NCBI GenBank assembly: GCA_008921705.1
Contig: VFFE01006670.1
Location: forward strand, 370,392 to 434,391
Origin: Burhinus oedicnemus
Lineage: Eukaryota > Chordata > Aves > Charadriiformes > Burhinidae
Length of the DNA: 64,000 bases
Direction: 5' to 3'
Made by a program: the position numbers and the translations under genes. This document shows positions 23,569 to 35,553 of this stretch, piece by piece. The notes under the pieces were generated by a model. That model worked only from the letters and a program-made list of their open reading frames with translations. It did no database searches and was not told the DNA's origin. Each line of letters starts with the position of its first letter. The stretch's first letter is position 1.

Positions 23569-26500
23569 GCTCCATCTTGCTCAGAGAAGTTATGTAGAGC
23601 GTGGGGTGGCCGCCCTGCCAGCACCGAAGGGACAAGGAAAGCCCAGTGCCGGTGGCTCGTAGCCATGCTGCCGGTGGCTCAGGGTAGGAGGGGTGCTCCT
23701 GTGCCCCCCCAGGCAGGCAGAGCTGCGCTGGCCCCACAGCCACTCTGCGGAGCGTTTCTGAGGCAGAAAGGAGATGCCGCCCCTTTGCCGGTGAGCTCAG
23801 GCCGGCACGTGGGGGGTTAATCCTCTGCCGTTTGTGCTGCTAATGATTATATGCACTGTAATATCAAAGCTGTAGCTATTTATTTGCCATTGAGCAGGTG
23901 CTGCTGCTCCCACAAAGCAAATTTGCTTTCTCCTCCTGATGAAACAAGCAAAATAAAGGTTGCTCACGTCCCATTTCAGATATGGTTTTTTCCCTGTGCA
24001 GTAGCTGAAAGACAAACACCAAGCGGGAACTAGAATGCGTATTATGCAAGAAACCGTATAATCTAGGAGCATCTTTGATTTGGCTGCTGCTGTCACAGAC
24101 ATGTATTTCACAGAGACGCTCCCCCCCGCTTTCTTTCGTTCTCACTGGTTTATCATTTGTGCCTTTGTCATTTTGTTCCTTCTTCTTCTCTTCTCAGCCT
24201 CTTCACAATGAATCTTCATTTTCCCTCTGACACACTTGTATCTAAATTTCCTTATTTCCTGCCTTTTTTTATTTATATCTGTTGCCTGGTGATTTGATCA
24301 TGCTGTGGAATACAGGATTAGCAATCTCCGTGTCCTTGGGTACTGCTCAAGGACACCTGTTCGGCAAAGCGCTGTTTTCTTCCCCGTTTTAACCCCTTCC
24401 AGTGTGGCCACGCGTGCATAACAGCAATAAATATGAATACCTTTAAATATCTCCAGCGCTGCATTAGCAGGACGTTGTAATCTTCATTCTTCAACAGCTG
24501 GTGTGGCCCTTTCTAAGAAGCTTACATGGGAATCTGAAGAATGTGACTCGGGGGAAAAAAAAAATATTAATACGTACTCTTTGAACTTTGCAAATAGTTT
24601 AGCAGCTGTTCCTGTAGAGATAGCTTAGACTTTGGTGGAGAGTGAAATGCTAATTCAGCCATTATCATCAAATGGGGTACCTGTCGTAGTAATCCGCCTG
24701 CGGCTCCAGGTCCTTGCTCGAGGCTCGCAGAATCCCGTGCCTCAGTGTTATTTTTTTTCATTAGCAGATACAGACCAGCTTTCGCAGCGTTATCCAGCGA
24801 GGTTTAAAAGGGCTGCCCGATTTGACAGAAATTAGAAGAATTTGAGCACTAGACTGGAGCAAACTCTGCTAATTCACTAGGAAGGCTTTTTCCCTGGCCC
24901 GGACGTAGTGCTCACAGCCTGGTCCCAGCTTGTGCCACCCACCAGGGCTGCAGCTCCCTCCCTTCCTTCCGTGGGGCCACCAGCCCTCCTGTGGGCAGTG
25001 TCTGCTCCAGAGCAGGTGACACCCAGCCCTGGGTGGCTGTCCTCCATCAGGGGGATTTCATTTGGGTGATAAGCCTGGTAACTCTCCGGTGCACACTGAG
25101 AAGTCACCGTTGGGTTTTGCTCTTCTCTGCTGTGTTCTCTTATTCCATCTCTAAGCACCTGCCCGTTGCCCACTGTATTTTGAGGGAAAAAGACATTGGT
25201 TTGGAGCCTGATAATGATGGAGCAGGGGAACGCTGCCAAACTGGCCGTTGCAGATGTCTCTGGAACCTGCTGCTTTTTGCTCGGAAATCCAGCAACAAAT
25301 TCAAAGCTTTGGGTCAATGTTTCCCTCCACCCTGGAAACTCAGAGCAGAGGCATCAAGAAGTTCCTGAGCAACCTGCTGAGTGAACTTCAGGCTAAACCA
25401 GGCCTTCCCGTCCTAAGTGGCAGAAGCAATGTCGGACAAAATCAGCATTTCCAGTTGAGTGTATGAATCTGGGGACTCACTGGGCACACAAAGGTACCGG
25501 AGATGACTTCTTGCTCATGATAGCCCTGCTTCACCCAGGACCAGTTCAGTAATGCTAAGTGACTCCATGGCCAAATGCAGATGTGATTTTCCCCTACAAA
25601 TGCACAGCCTGGAGAATAACACAGCGTTCACACTCCAGGGATAAATTACCCAGCAGAGAAATTACTTGCTCAGCAGAAAATAATAGATCACCCATCTAAT
25701 CAGATCCATCTGCTCATTGAACCTGATACATCACCTGGTGACAGGACACTGCATATATCTGCAGTGGGACGGAGGCATCTCAGGCCAGCTGTAAAGCTGT
25801 ATTACGGCAGAGGCATCACAGGGGAGAGATCCCATGGGAACTGCATGCAGCAGGTGCTGCCTGACAGCATGGCCATCAGACTGCCCAATTCCAGCATTGC
25901 ACGGAGCTGTCAGCGGTGGAGCCACCGCTGGTGGCTGCTTTCCTGCTGCTGCCCCAAAGCTCTGGCAGTGAGGGGCTGGAAAGGTCCAACCAGTTTCCCT
26001 GGCCTGGAAGGAGGTCTCAGCTTCTTCTGAGTGTCAAGGAAAGCCATGTATCGGAGAAGGATGAAAGCACCAATCCTGAACAAGGTTTCAAGACAAGTCT
26101 GGTGGAGACCAGGGAGACCAGGACAGGGTAATGATAGGGAAGGTGTGAAGGGTCAGAACTACTCTTAAAAGCAGCTCCAAGAGCGTGACTTCTCTTCTTG
26201 GAAAGCAAGATCAGAAATTTGGAAGATGAATGTTGTGTGCTTTTCATTGGAGGTTAGGGGTTGGATTTGTCACCCTCTCCTCTGTTTCATTTGGAGTCTT
26301 CTATGGGTTGTCCTGAGAACACGTGTGCCCTCACATGGAGTGACAGGTGACATATAGCCAGGTGGCACCATGAAGTCAAGGCAGAGGAAAGCAGGAATCT
26401 TTCAGGATGCTTTAATCAGTGATAATTGCTACTTGATTATGGCTTTATCCAGTCATTCTCCAAAGGACTGCTTCACAATGCTGTATCTCCACCACAGTAA

Positions 26501-27140
26501 AGGAGCAGCTCTCCTGAAACCATGCAGATACTTCCCACAGCCAGAGCCTTCTATGCAGGTGTCCTCAGGTATGTCAGACGCTCAACAGCTCCCATGCCAT
26601 AGCTGGGAGAGCCAGGGGGAATTGGACTACTGCTTAACCAGCAGCATCGTGATGGGCATCATTGACAGGGCCTTCCTTGTCCAAGCTTGTGGACCTCAGG
26701 ATTTAGCAATGCAGAATATAGGTATTAGTCCAAAGGAGATGTGCTGAGATTTACACAATAAACCTAGCTTGGGTTAGTTGGTTTTAATGGAGGGAGGGAC
26801 AGAATAAGTCTTCACCAAGAAGGGAGCGGGAGGGATACAGAGGAGGGTGCGAGAAGGTGAGGAAGAGCTGGGAAGGAATAAGGGTGATGTGGCCGTGTTT
26901 GCTATATGCATTTCCCATGGCCGTGTGGAGCCCTTATGCAAAGAGAAGGGTGGCGTGGCAGACACTGCCGTGCAGGAAGGAAGTGCCTTTGAGTCATCTT
27001 ATGAAAAAGCTGTAAGTTATGATGATCCCAAGAGATATCTTGCAGGAAAATGTATAATAGTTACAAGAAGAACCCTCCAGATTTACAAGCAGAACAAAAT
27101 CCAAATTTATACATTTGGGGGGAAAAAAACCAAAAAACAG

Positions 27141-27510
27141 TCATGGAATCATAGAAAGGAGGGCAAGGAGAGACTTAAGAGGTCAACCAGACCATACTGC
27201 TGCCTGAAGTCAGGATCATCTCTACTTAAGCCATTCTTGATGGATGTGTGCCTAATCTGTTCTTAAACCTTCAGTGGTGGAGATCACACATCTCCCCAGG
27301 CAATCTCTTTCCGTGCTTAATTATCCTTACTGTTAGGAACGCTTTCCTCTTGCTTAGCCAACATTTCCCTTGTTACAATTTAAGCCTACTGCCTCTTTTC
27401 CTATCTGCAGTAGATGCAGAGGTTCATTCATTGCCTCTTTCTTTGCTGCGTCGCATTTGGAGGCTGTGGCTCCCCTTGGTCTTCTCTCCTAGCTAAATGA
27501 ACCACGTTGA
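27141..27510 (-). mobile_element. old CR1-related LINE 3' region, minus orientation
   Basis: On the + strand it opens with TCATGGAATCATAGAAAGG, a reversed CR1-like terminus. Reversed CR1 3' blocks follow: a CATCTCCCCAGGCAATCTC analogue of the usual GGCAACCTG block, TTAGGAACGCTTTCCTC, and a GGCTGTGGCTCCCCTTGGTC region. Divergence from the other copies is high, and the tail sequence differs, so this is an older or separate CR1 subfamily. The 5' limit near 27510 is approximate. Confidence 0.8.
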
Positions 27511-27819
27511 AGGACGTCTCCTCCTGGAGACCTTTGCTGCACTTTTCATCTCTTCTCTCCTGATGGTCTGTCTCTTTTTTGGAGCAAAATGCCTCAAAGT
27601 CCATGTAGGGTTGCAGCAGAGACCTTTTCACTTGGGATCGGCGGACACCTTGATTTTCTGGGGAGAGTTTGGGTTCTTTTTATCCTTCTCCAGGCTTGGA
27701 AAGCAGAGTTTCTGCTGAAGCAGGCGGGCCGGGATGCAGAGGTTACCGATAACAGCTCCGGCTGTCATTCAGTGCCTGCACGACACGGAGCCGTTCGTGG
27801 GCGTCAGCGGGGTTTGGAA

Positions 27820-28250
27820 TAATTGTCTTCTCTAATTAACTGGTTATCAAACAAGAACATTTCATTACGGTACAATTACTAGCTGCTTTGCTGAGACACA
27901 GAGGTGTCAGGATTACGATCCCAACATATGCTTCTTACAGCTCTGATTTTTTGTTTTCATAATCACTAACCATTTCCCCCCGCTCCAACCCACCCACTCG
28001 CTTAATGACTAATGAATCCTCCCGCTAACGAATAAGGAAAATAAATCAGCGGGCATGGCAGGTTAGAAAGAAAAACATGCAAAATGTTTTGAGGATCCTT
28101 AAATCTGGTAAATTACTTTGAAATTAAAATCCCTGGGAGAAAATGGTATTTAATTAGAAAGTAACATGATTTTGTCAATGTTTAAATTAAAATTTTAAAG
28201 GTTATAAATACTGCACTGGAGCTGCCATTACACAGAGGATTCATGAGTTT
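27820..28250. promoter_or_regulatory. candidate conserved noncoding element
   Basis: AT-rich, CpG-poor sequence between two CR1 insertions, with repeated homeobox-type cores (CTAATTAACTGGTTATC near 27831, GCTTAATGACTAATGAATCC near 28000, TTTAAATTAAAATTTTAAAG near 28180). There are no reading frames of note. It survives free of repeats in an intron that has taken CR1 on both sides. The regulatory role is a guess from composition. Confidence 0.25.
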
Positions 28251-28417
28251 TGTTCGGATCCGCTCTTCCCACGCCAGCACGGCATCTCCCCAGCGGCAGG
28301 CTGCGGTTTCGCTGCTCAGTGTCCTCGGCGGAGCCCAGTGTGGGTGCAGAAAGCCCCCATGTGCGGGACAGGACTGCAGAAGTCCCAGCAGGAGACCCTT
28401 AGGGATGCTTTTTTATA

Positions 28418-28608
28418 ATGAGGGTGGTGAGACACTGGCCCAGGTTGCTCAGGGAAGCTGTGGATGCCCAACCCCTGGAGGTGTTCAAGGCCAGGTTGGA
28501 CGGGGCTTTGAGCAACCTGGTGTAGTGGAAGGTGTCCCTGCTCATGGCAGGGGGTTGGAACTGGATGATTTCTGAAGGTCCTTTCCAACCTAAACCACTC
28601 TGTTATTC
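28418..28608 (+). mobile_element. CR1 LINE 3' end, plus orientation
   Basis: Starts with GGTGGTGAGACACTGGCCCA and runs through the standard CR1 tail blocks to GAAGGTCCTTTCCAACCTAA; the terminal ATTCTATG-type repeat has decayed. A 51-nt stretch (28450-28500) is the exact reverse complement of 8332-8382, so the two copies belong to the same recent subfamily and form an inverted pair about 20 kb apart. Confidence 0.95.
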
Positions 28609-30864
28609 CTTGGCCACAAACAAGATATTTCACCAGGAACCTTCCAGAGCTGGAGAGAGCATCAGAGGAGCATCAGAGGAGGCACCACCTGGACTTGTCC
28701 TCTTACCTATCACTGTAGCCCTGCTGGTGGCCAGGGCTGGAGCAGGGGCTGGCCGGAGCAGGACATCCCCCTCGCCCTTTGGGAGGACGCGCTGCCCAGC
28801 TGCCCCTTCCCAGTCTTGCTGCAACGGACACCGCCCGGCAGCGCTTTCCAAATACGAGTGAGGCACAGCGCTGTCGAGCAAAGACAAGGACAGATGAAGA
28901 GTGGGGCGGGGGGGAAAAGTGTAGCAGGAAAAAAGAGTGATGGAGATGAAGATAGGCACAGAATTTATTGGTTATTCATTTATTTGCATTTAGGTTAAGG
29001 AAGTCTCATTTACCTGCCCTCTCACTGTCCATAAATTGCAGGTTTTTCTCCAGACAAGTCTTCCTAATAATTGAATTCGTCTCCGCGTAGCTGTGCATAC
29101 TTTGATTTCCCACTGTCCCAGATTTAAAAAAGGCAGAAACGCTCTTGCTATTTTGCAGTTACAGAGGAGAAATACAAATATGTTTTCAATACACCAGCAC
29201 CCAGCTATGGCCGCTGTTAGGCCAACAGGAATTCATATTTCCTTGCTGTGCAGGCGTCAGGTTCCGCATTGAAGAGCATCCGTTAGCAGCAGTGCTGGGG
29301 TCACCCTGCATTTCTGCTTTCCAGTAAGTGCTGTGGCGGTAGCACTGGTGGCACCGCGACGGGCTACGGACATAAGCGAGGCCAGGATTGTAGAGAAAGG
29401 TAATAGCTCTTATTAGGGGAACTGATACAGTTTGAAGAAATAGTTGCTTTTCACAGGCAAACTCTTCTTCAGGCTGACATTTTGAAATGTAATTTGGTTC
29501 GGAATGGAGCAAATATAATACTTCCCGAATACCATAAAGCCAAAGCCAAACTTAGGAAAACACTCCGTTTCAGAAAATTACCATCTGAGACCTCCAGTGT
29601 GTCAAGTCAAACTGTTTCATTACGGGAATCTCTCTGATTTAGAAATGAAAATAAGGTTTTCAAACCATTTTTAGTCTGATTTTACTGATTTTAAACTGAA
29701 ATCCAAGTAACTGGATGGTTTCGCTGCTGGAGGGTTATTTTCCCTTCGGAGGTCAGTGTTAGAAGGGAGTCCGGATTGCTGTCGTGGCCGTGGAAATTTG
29801 CAGAGGAAAGGAGCTAAATATTCCCACTAGGCTTCAGCATCTTGGTTATTGAAAGCTGTCATTGTTGTAAAAGCAGAATTAAATATATGCAAATCTGTTC
29901 TAATTGAAATCAACTTTGGGTGCGCCGCTTGAGGATGGCTTTGAGTTTCCAGCAGAGGAGAGGACTGATGGGTATTTTCTGGGGGGAGTTTCTGCCCTTT
30001 TGCTGAAATTTTTATTCTGTTTTAAAATATTCCTCTTGCTTGCTCAGTTCAATTTGTTTAACCCCTTGAGGACTCCCGCTGCATGAGACAGGCTGGATTA
30101 CGCCGTTATTTTTACATACATGGAGGACCAGACTCTGGGCAGGAGGGGGACCAGCACTGTGAAACGATCATGAAAGGTGTCTCATTACAGGGGAGGGAAG
30201 GAAGAATAAACAATAATTCACTCTTACAAAGCTATATTATTTTTTTTTCCTGGGGTAGCAAACTCTCTTGATACTTGCTGTTTCCCTGCAAGCCCCAGCT
30301 CCCAGAGTCATAAGATTTGGCAAAAATCTCAGCTTTTATATGCTGAGAAAGGACTTCCCAGCTGTCAGGACTGTGGAGAAGAGCTTGAGAGTGTTGAGCT
30401 CTAAAAACTTGATAATGGGAAAGCCGAGAAAGCGAGTGAGTAGTTTAGGATTTCTTAATGTCTCACCATTTTTTAAGCTAGTCCTGTAATTTGGGGATTT
30501 CACCTTTTGTCTTGCTCTTCGAAGAGCCTGGATCGCACTTCCCCCTGGTTCCTGTGGGGAACTGATTTCATTGAGTTCACCCTATAAAATCAGACTACGT
30601 CTCTTACAGCAGATGTGCATAAATGTCTGCCTAGGTGCACAGACCACTCTGGCCTGTGATGCCTCCAAAAATCCCAGCATGGTCCAATATTTGCTTGATT
30701 TTGGGGTAAATTCCTCCCCAGCAGAAATGGGTTTTCCATGCAGACGTGCATGCGGGAGTGGCCTCAGCGGAGGGAGGGTCCCATTGAGCAGGCAGGGTGC
30801 AGCCGAGCCCAGCAGCACCCTATTCTACTTTACTAATTATTATCCCTGGCTTGGTCCCTTTCAG

Positions 30865-30945
30865 GCATACAAGAGGAAAACAGAAGCCGCGAAGAAGGAG
30901 TACCTGAAAGCCCTGGCAGCGTACCGGGCCAGCCTCGTCTCCAAG
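30865..30945 (+). CDS. TOX2: TOX2 coding exon (end of HMG box)
   Basis: A 27-codon, phase-0 exon. It starts [20 protein letters not shown] and ends RASLVSK, which is helix 3 and the basic C-terminal end of the TOX-family HMG box. It completes the DNA-binding domain begun in the exon at 20401. The acceptor is ccctttcag|GCA and the donor AAG|gtacag. Length is a multiple of three on both sides, so skipping would keep frame but remove helix 3 and destroy the fold. I see no anomalies. Confidence 0.98.
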
Positions 30946-32867
30946 GTACAGCCCGCGCTTGCGCGGTCGCTGGACGTGACAATGCTGAATTCATTGCAAC
31001 TTGTGGGATTCTCTGGGGAGGAGCAAGTTTATAAGAAATACAGTGTAATCGTGCTATCAGAACTGATATCGGTGTTAGCCACCTTCCCGAGGAGCTAAGA
31101 GAAATGCTTTGTGTTCTGCATGCTGCCTTCTGCCTTTAGCGCCCCGAAACAAGACCCCACTTTGGGTTGTCTTCGTCAGCAGGTGTCACAGCAGGGCAGG
31201 GGTGTCCCTGCTCAGGGACAAAGGGGTCCCTGCTGACCGTCCCCAGCACCCGTGGCTGTTCCTCACCCAGCTCTCGGGGTGTGAGTCCAGCAAACAAGGG
31301 AGCACTGGCGCGGGCAGGAGGATGAGGCTCACCGTGGGTGACACTGGGGACTGGCACAGTGACATCCCAGCCCTGGGCTTACCGGCCAGCACTGGGCAGC
31401 AGCCAGGTGCCAGGACCCTGGTGCGGGCACTTGGGCTGTTCCGGCTGCTCAGGACCCCGAGTCCTGCTTCTCCCATGCAGGCTCAGCCGAGAGCAGGGGT
31501 TCCAGGGAGCAAGAGCCGTAACTGTGGGTTGATGAGCGTGTGAGCACATACACACTTAACACACTGCAGTAACACACTGCAGTCAGGCGAAACCCAGAGA
31601 GCCCAGTTCGGCACCTAATAGTGAACTTTCAGGCGATTTCAGGTTCATACAGGAACTCCTGGTGCTGCAAGGCTGCACCTGGGACCACGATGAAGGGCCA
31701 AGTGCCGGCCCATCCCAACTCTCCAAATGTGGACGCCCATCCCGGGAGACCCTGCACCTCATCCTCCTCCATGCCTTCAGAGAGGGGACATGGGCACTTG
31801 CTGCCTGTGAATTTGAGGTGGCTCCTTCAGAGCTCATAGTCTTGCTGGCACAGGGGGATGTGCTGCCCTTGGTTGTATGTGTATTGGGTTGTTTTCCCTT
31901 CAAAGCTTCTCCTTGGTACTATACCACACCGTCAGTGCTTAATCATCGCAGTCAGCTGCCATGGGAGATACTGTGATGTCCCAAATCAACCATAATTTGT
32001 GGGATCTGTGTGACTGTGGTGGTGGGCTGGAAAGGCTCAAAGCCCCTGTACAGACATGGGCACCGTTATCTGTCTTACCTTGTAAACAGAACCACAGCAA
32101 GGACAGAAAATGGAATGGAAAGGACTGTTTGGGGCGTTTAAAAGCTCTTCTTGATCCCACTGGAAACATCTGAGGGTCTTGCCTTGAAAGTGCGTAGCAG
32201 CAGTGTGGGGCAGGTAGCATGGAAGGCATGGGGTTACCACGCTCCATGGTTTTGTTTTTTTCCAGTTTCTCCAATGACCAGTTTTTGTAGAAGAGCAACT
32301 TTGTTTTGAGTAAAACAGCACAGTGTGATCCTGGCTGCCAGGTGAGAAGGGATCTGGAGTATCATTACAGAGCCCATCGCAGGACAAAAACCGCATTGTC
32401 CGAGCCAGAAAATGTCCCGTTGTTCTTCTCTTTTTCCTGCAGAAATGAGGCCACCATTGTCCTGTGTGTTATAGACCCCACCAGTGCTGCAGGAATCCAT
32501 GAGCTTAAGAAAGCAGAATTTTTACAGTCCCGTTCATTCTCTATTGGAAGCAAAAGTGATTTTGTCCCCCCACCTCAGTGGACCTAAGGGGTGAGCCGCT
32601 GGCGGGCGGTTTGCCCCCACGCCGGTTAATGGCTCTGCCGAAGGCACGGTTGAGTTACTGGACTTTAATTTCCCAGATGTGGATACTGCACACAGCCTGC
32701 GGTCACCCAGCAAGCCGCAGGGCTGGAAGGGCATGTGCTGGCTGCTGGGAGAGGAGCAGGAGCCATGGGGAGTCCGGGTAGCTCGGTTGGACAGATGGAT
32801 GTCTTGGGACACACAACGATGTTTCCTCCCTTCCTTCCTCATCACCCTCCGTTCTGTTTTCCCACAG
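30946..32867 (+). other. TOX2 intron
   Basis: A 1.9-kb GC-rich intron between gtacag (30946) and ttttcccacag (ends 32867). It has a short direct duplication of ACACACTGCAGT near 31558-31582. I recognise no repeats or genes, and the reading frames do not resemble known proteins. Confidence 0.95.
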
Positions 32868-33275
32868 AGCTCTGCTGACCAAGGGGAGACGAAAAGTGCC
32901 CAGAGCAATCCACCTTCCAAAATGATCCCCCCCAAGCAGCCCATGTACCCGATGCCACCGCAGGCTTCCTCGCCCTACCCCGGCCTGGGCTCATTCCTGT
33001 CCCCATCGGACCTGCAGAACTACCGTGGCCACCCCCACCCCGGCCTCTCCCGGACCCTCACCTCCAAACCCATGCTGCCCAGCATCAGTGCCTCCCCGCC
33101 CCCCTCCTTCCAGATCAGCCCCCCCCTCCACCAGCAGCTCTCCTTGCACCACCCGCAGAGCTCCCTCCTCAGCCAGCCCCTCAGCATGCAGCAGGTCCCC
33201 CAGCAGCCCCTCCTGTCCCCCCCCATGGCACTACAGGTACAGCCCCCCATGAACGCCTCACCTCCCGGGCAGCAG
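32868..33275 (+). CDS. TOX2: TOX2 coding exon (Pro/Gln/Ser-rich C-terminal region)
   Basis: A 136-codon, phase-0 exon. It opens SSADQGETKSAQSNPPSK, contains KQPMYPMPPQ, GSFLSPSDLQ and the family block SPPLHQQLSL, and ends ASPPGQQ. The sequence is low-complexity and rich in Pro, Gln and Ser, as expected for the C-terminal regulatory region of TOX proteins, which lies after the HMG box and is thought to mediate protein contacts. The coding strand is strongly C-rich (CCCCC runs near 32926, 33119 and 33216), so the template strand is G-rich. Compared with mammalian TOX2 as I recall it, the PMPPQASSPYPGL stretch looks a few residues longer. The acceptor is tttcccacag|AGC and the donor CAG|gtaggt. 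Confidence 0.97.
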
Positions 33276-35416
33276 GTAGGTGCTCAGAGAGGGTTTGCGG
33301 CATCAACCGCAGCGTTTCCCCTCTTTCCCTTGGGTCTGTTGGTTTCTGGATGGTTTGGGGATGTTGGGTGTTGATGTTGTCCCCAAGGGAGTCTTCTCCT
33401 GGCTCCATCAGCTCGCAGATCTCGTAGTTTGGGGGTGGCGTTTTCAAGAGTGTTGAGCTGGGAGCACGAGCAGCCCCACAAATGGGGCAGATTTGTGCAC
33501 CGGAGCAATGAAGGCTCTTCCAGCGCGGGAAGATGCGGGAACTGGGGCTGCCCTGGTAAAAGCTCCTTGTGCACATGGTCCCCCAGCCTTGTCTGGGGGG
33601 GGGCTTCGCTGATGGTCGTCTGAAACAATGGGTTGGATAGTCAGTGAGAAGCCCCTCGTGTGAGACTGCTGAGAGAAGGGGGGAGGGCTTGGAAGGACGG
33701 GATAATAGCAGGGATCCAGAGGGGTTGGCAGAAGGAGGAGAAAAAGGATAGAGGGAATCTCACAAACAAAATGTAAAATCAATGCTTTTCCAAAAACTTC
33801 ATGGCAATAGGAGAAAATCACTTTTGCGGCAGAGAGCCAAGAGCACGCGACGTGTGCTTGCACGTACGCCTGTACGAACGGCATAGCAGCAAAGCAAATC
33901 CTGTAGATGTGTGCTATGAATGTGTAAAACCTGCAGAAGCGAGCCGTCCTCTGCCATGCCCGGCTCAGCGCGGCAGCCCGCGCTCGGGGAGCCAGCCTGC
34001 GGGGTCAAAGTCTCTCCTCTTTAAACCTGCTCTTAAGGAAATGTATCTGGAGGAAAAACTGGCTATAGCAGAAAACATTTCCTGTATTTTACGGAGAACT
34101 TGCCAGTATACAAAGGAGGAGACGAGTGGTTTCCAGAGTTTCTCCATCTGGAATATGAACTGGACGGGCTATTCACAGTGGAGGACATGTCCTCTGAATT
34201 CACAGCTGCTACCATTTACTTGATGATACTTTTAACTGCAGTATTCACCCAGCTGGCTGCATAATTTGCGTTCTACATGTTTACTAGCTATGTATCATGA
34301 AATTCATACAGTACTTGAGCACGGAACAAAGCTTTCCTTCCCATAATGTGACCTATTTGGTTTGGGGCTAACTTTGAGCAAACAGACGTGGTTATTTTAG
34401 GAACAGATTCTGCAGTGGCAGAAAACCAAAGGAAAGCAGGAGTGTGGCAGCACAGTTATACCTGACCATCATAAAAAGGGAGCCCATGTGGGAAGGTCAG
34501 ATCCTTAATCAGATTCTGACTTCCAACCTGCTCAGGGTATTCCAAGTAAATTCTCCAGCACAGTGGTTGGGCTTTAGCTCTACATAAGCAAAAGTGCCTT
34601 CTGTAATTCGGTGATAGCCTGCGTCCGGAAGTGAGCGTAAAAGGGCATCCTCATAGTCACTTTAATTGGGGTAGTTGTTGTTGCTGAGGGCAGCGTTTTG
34701 TGAATCTTCATTCCACATAAATTTGTGAATAAAAAACAAAAAGTAAAAAAAAAAAAAAACCCCACCCACGCTTCCCTAATTTGGATATTTTGGAGAAAAT
34801 CATGTTCTTGGTCAGGTAACTACCATGACTCTTGTTTATATACATTGCCTAATGTTACCTAATTAAGCCAACCCCCAAAAAAATCAGAAAAGCTAATCAG
34901 CTTTCAAATAAAACAGTTCCCCAGCGTCCTTGTTAAATTGCTCGCAGTGAGAGCTGATGGAGAGAGCGTTGGCTTGTGTGGATGTTCCTTACCTTGTTAG
35001 TGTACATTATGATGGGCCAGTGCATTGCTGCAAAGGGGGCTGCGACCTGACGTGGAAAAACGGTTTTGATTGCCAGGCTGCTGACGCAGAGGCTTTCATG
35101 GCCACGTGTCTTCTGCAGCCATTCCCACCCCCGAGGAGGGAGGTCCTGAAAAAAACTAGAGGGGGGAAGAGGGATGTAAAACAGATTTTGCTGCGTTGAC
35201 ACCTGCTTGCAACAACTCGCAGTGTGCAAGGTCCCACCGCGGTGGTTTCGGGTCCTCGGCTTGGACCCGCTGCTGTCCCTGGGGCTCCCCCTGCGCTCTG
35301 CACTGCCACGGGTTGTGGGGCAATGCACGTAAATGTGCCTATGCGCTATGATTAGATCTGCCGTGTCTCCTGCTGTGTATACTCCTGTAACCCTTCCTTT
35401 CTTTTCCGCCCTGCAG
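33276..35416 (+). other. TOX2 intron
   Basis: Starts gtaggt (33276) and ends cgccctgcag (35416). Its first 700 bp are GC-rich and the second half is AT-rich, including a poly(A)-like run at 34745-34760. I recognise no mobile element, and no nested gene is supported. Confidence 0.95.
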
Positions 35417-35547
35417 GACTTCTCACATATTTCATCTGAGTTTCAAAACAGTGTTGGACCCCGTTCGCCTGGTGCATCAAACCCACCAGGAGGCAGCGAG
35501 TGGGACAACGACTACCCCAGCAGAGAGTGTGGGATTAACCACTGCAG
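35417..35547 (+). CDS. TOX2: TOX2 penultimate coding exon
   Basis: 131 nt (43 codons plus two bases) starting DFSHISSEFQ, passing through SPGASNPPGGSEWDNDYPS and ending ECGINHC plus AG. The match to the TOX2 C-terminus (DF-HIS-EF, Ser/Gly-Pro linker, acidic W-D--YPS-ECGI) is clear. The acceptor is ccgccctgcag|GAC. The donor is unusual: the only junction that restores the family ending HCSMLPRD is TGCAG|gccagt, a GC donor. If the junction is not used, the frame continues 21 codons to a TAA ending at 35611. Confidence 0.95.
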
Positions 35548-35553
35548 GCCAGT
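35548..35553 (+). other. non-canonical GC splice donor (gccagt)
   Basis: The exon must end with AG at 35546-35547 so that joining to CATGCTGCC at 40693 gives TGC-AGC-ATG (Cys-Ser-Met) and the family C-terminus. The intron then starts GCCAGT, not GT. GC-AG introns are a known minor class handled by the U2 spliceosome, typically with a CAG exon end as here. No GT within a few bases gives a frame-compatible junction. Confidence 0.8.

Larger units (their letters stand above)
20629..30864 (+). other. TOX2 intron inside the HMG box
   Basis: A 10.2-kb intron, gtgagt at 20629 to cctttcag at 30864, interrupting the HMG-box coding sequence. It holds CR1 copies at about 27141 and 28418, a 9-bp inverted repeat at 20806-20831 and a CCTCC-rich tract at 23533-23568. 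AT-rich, CpG-poor stretches at about 22160-22420 and 27820-28250 look like possible conserved noncoding elements. I found no host gene nested in it on either strand. Confidence 0.95.

Noticed and set aside
25974..26010. GGCTGGAAAGGTCCAACCAG as a CR1 fragment
   Set aside because: Only a brief resemblance to the CR1 GGTTGGAAGGGACC motif; the flanks do not continue the match.
32679..32867. In-frame ATG extension upstream of the Pro/Gln-rich TOX2 exon
   Set aside because: A strong acceptor (tttcccacag) ends at 32867 and the family sequence begins exactly there; the upstream part is intron.
33020..33252. Alternative-frame proteins overlapping the TOX2 exon (both strands)
   Set aside because: They are shadows of a C-rich exon in other frames; their composition follows the repeat-like base content.
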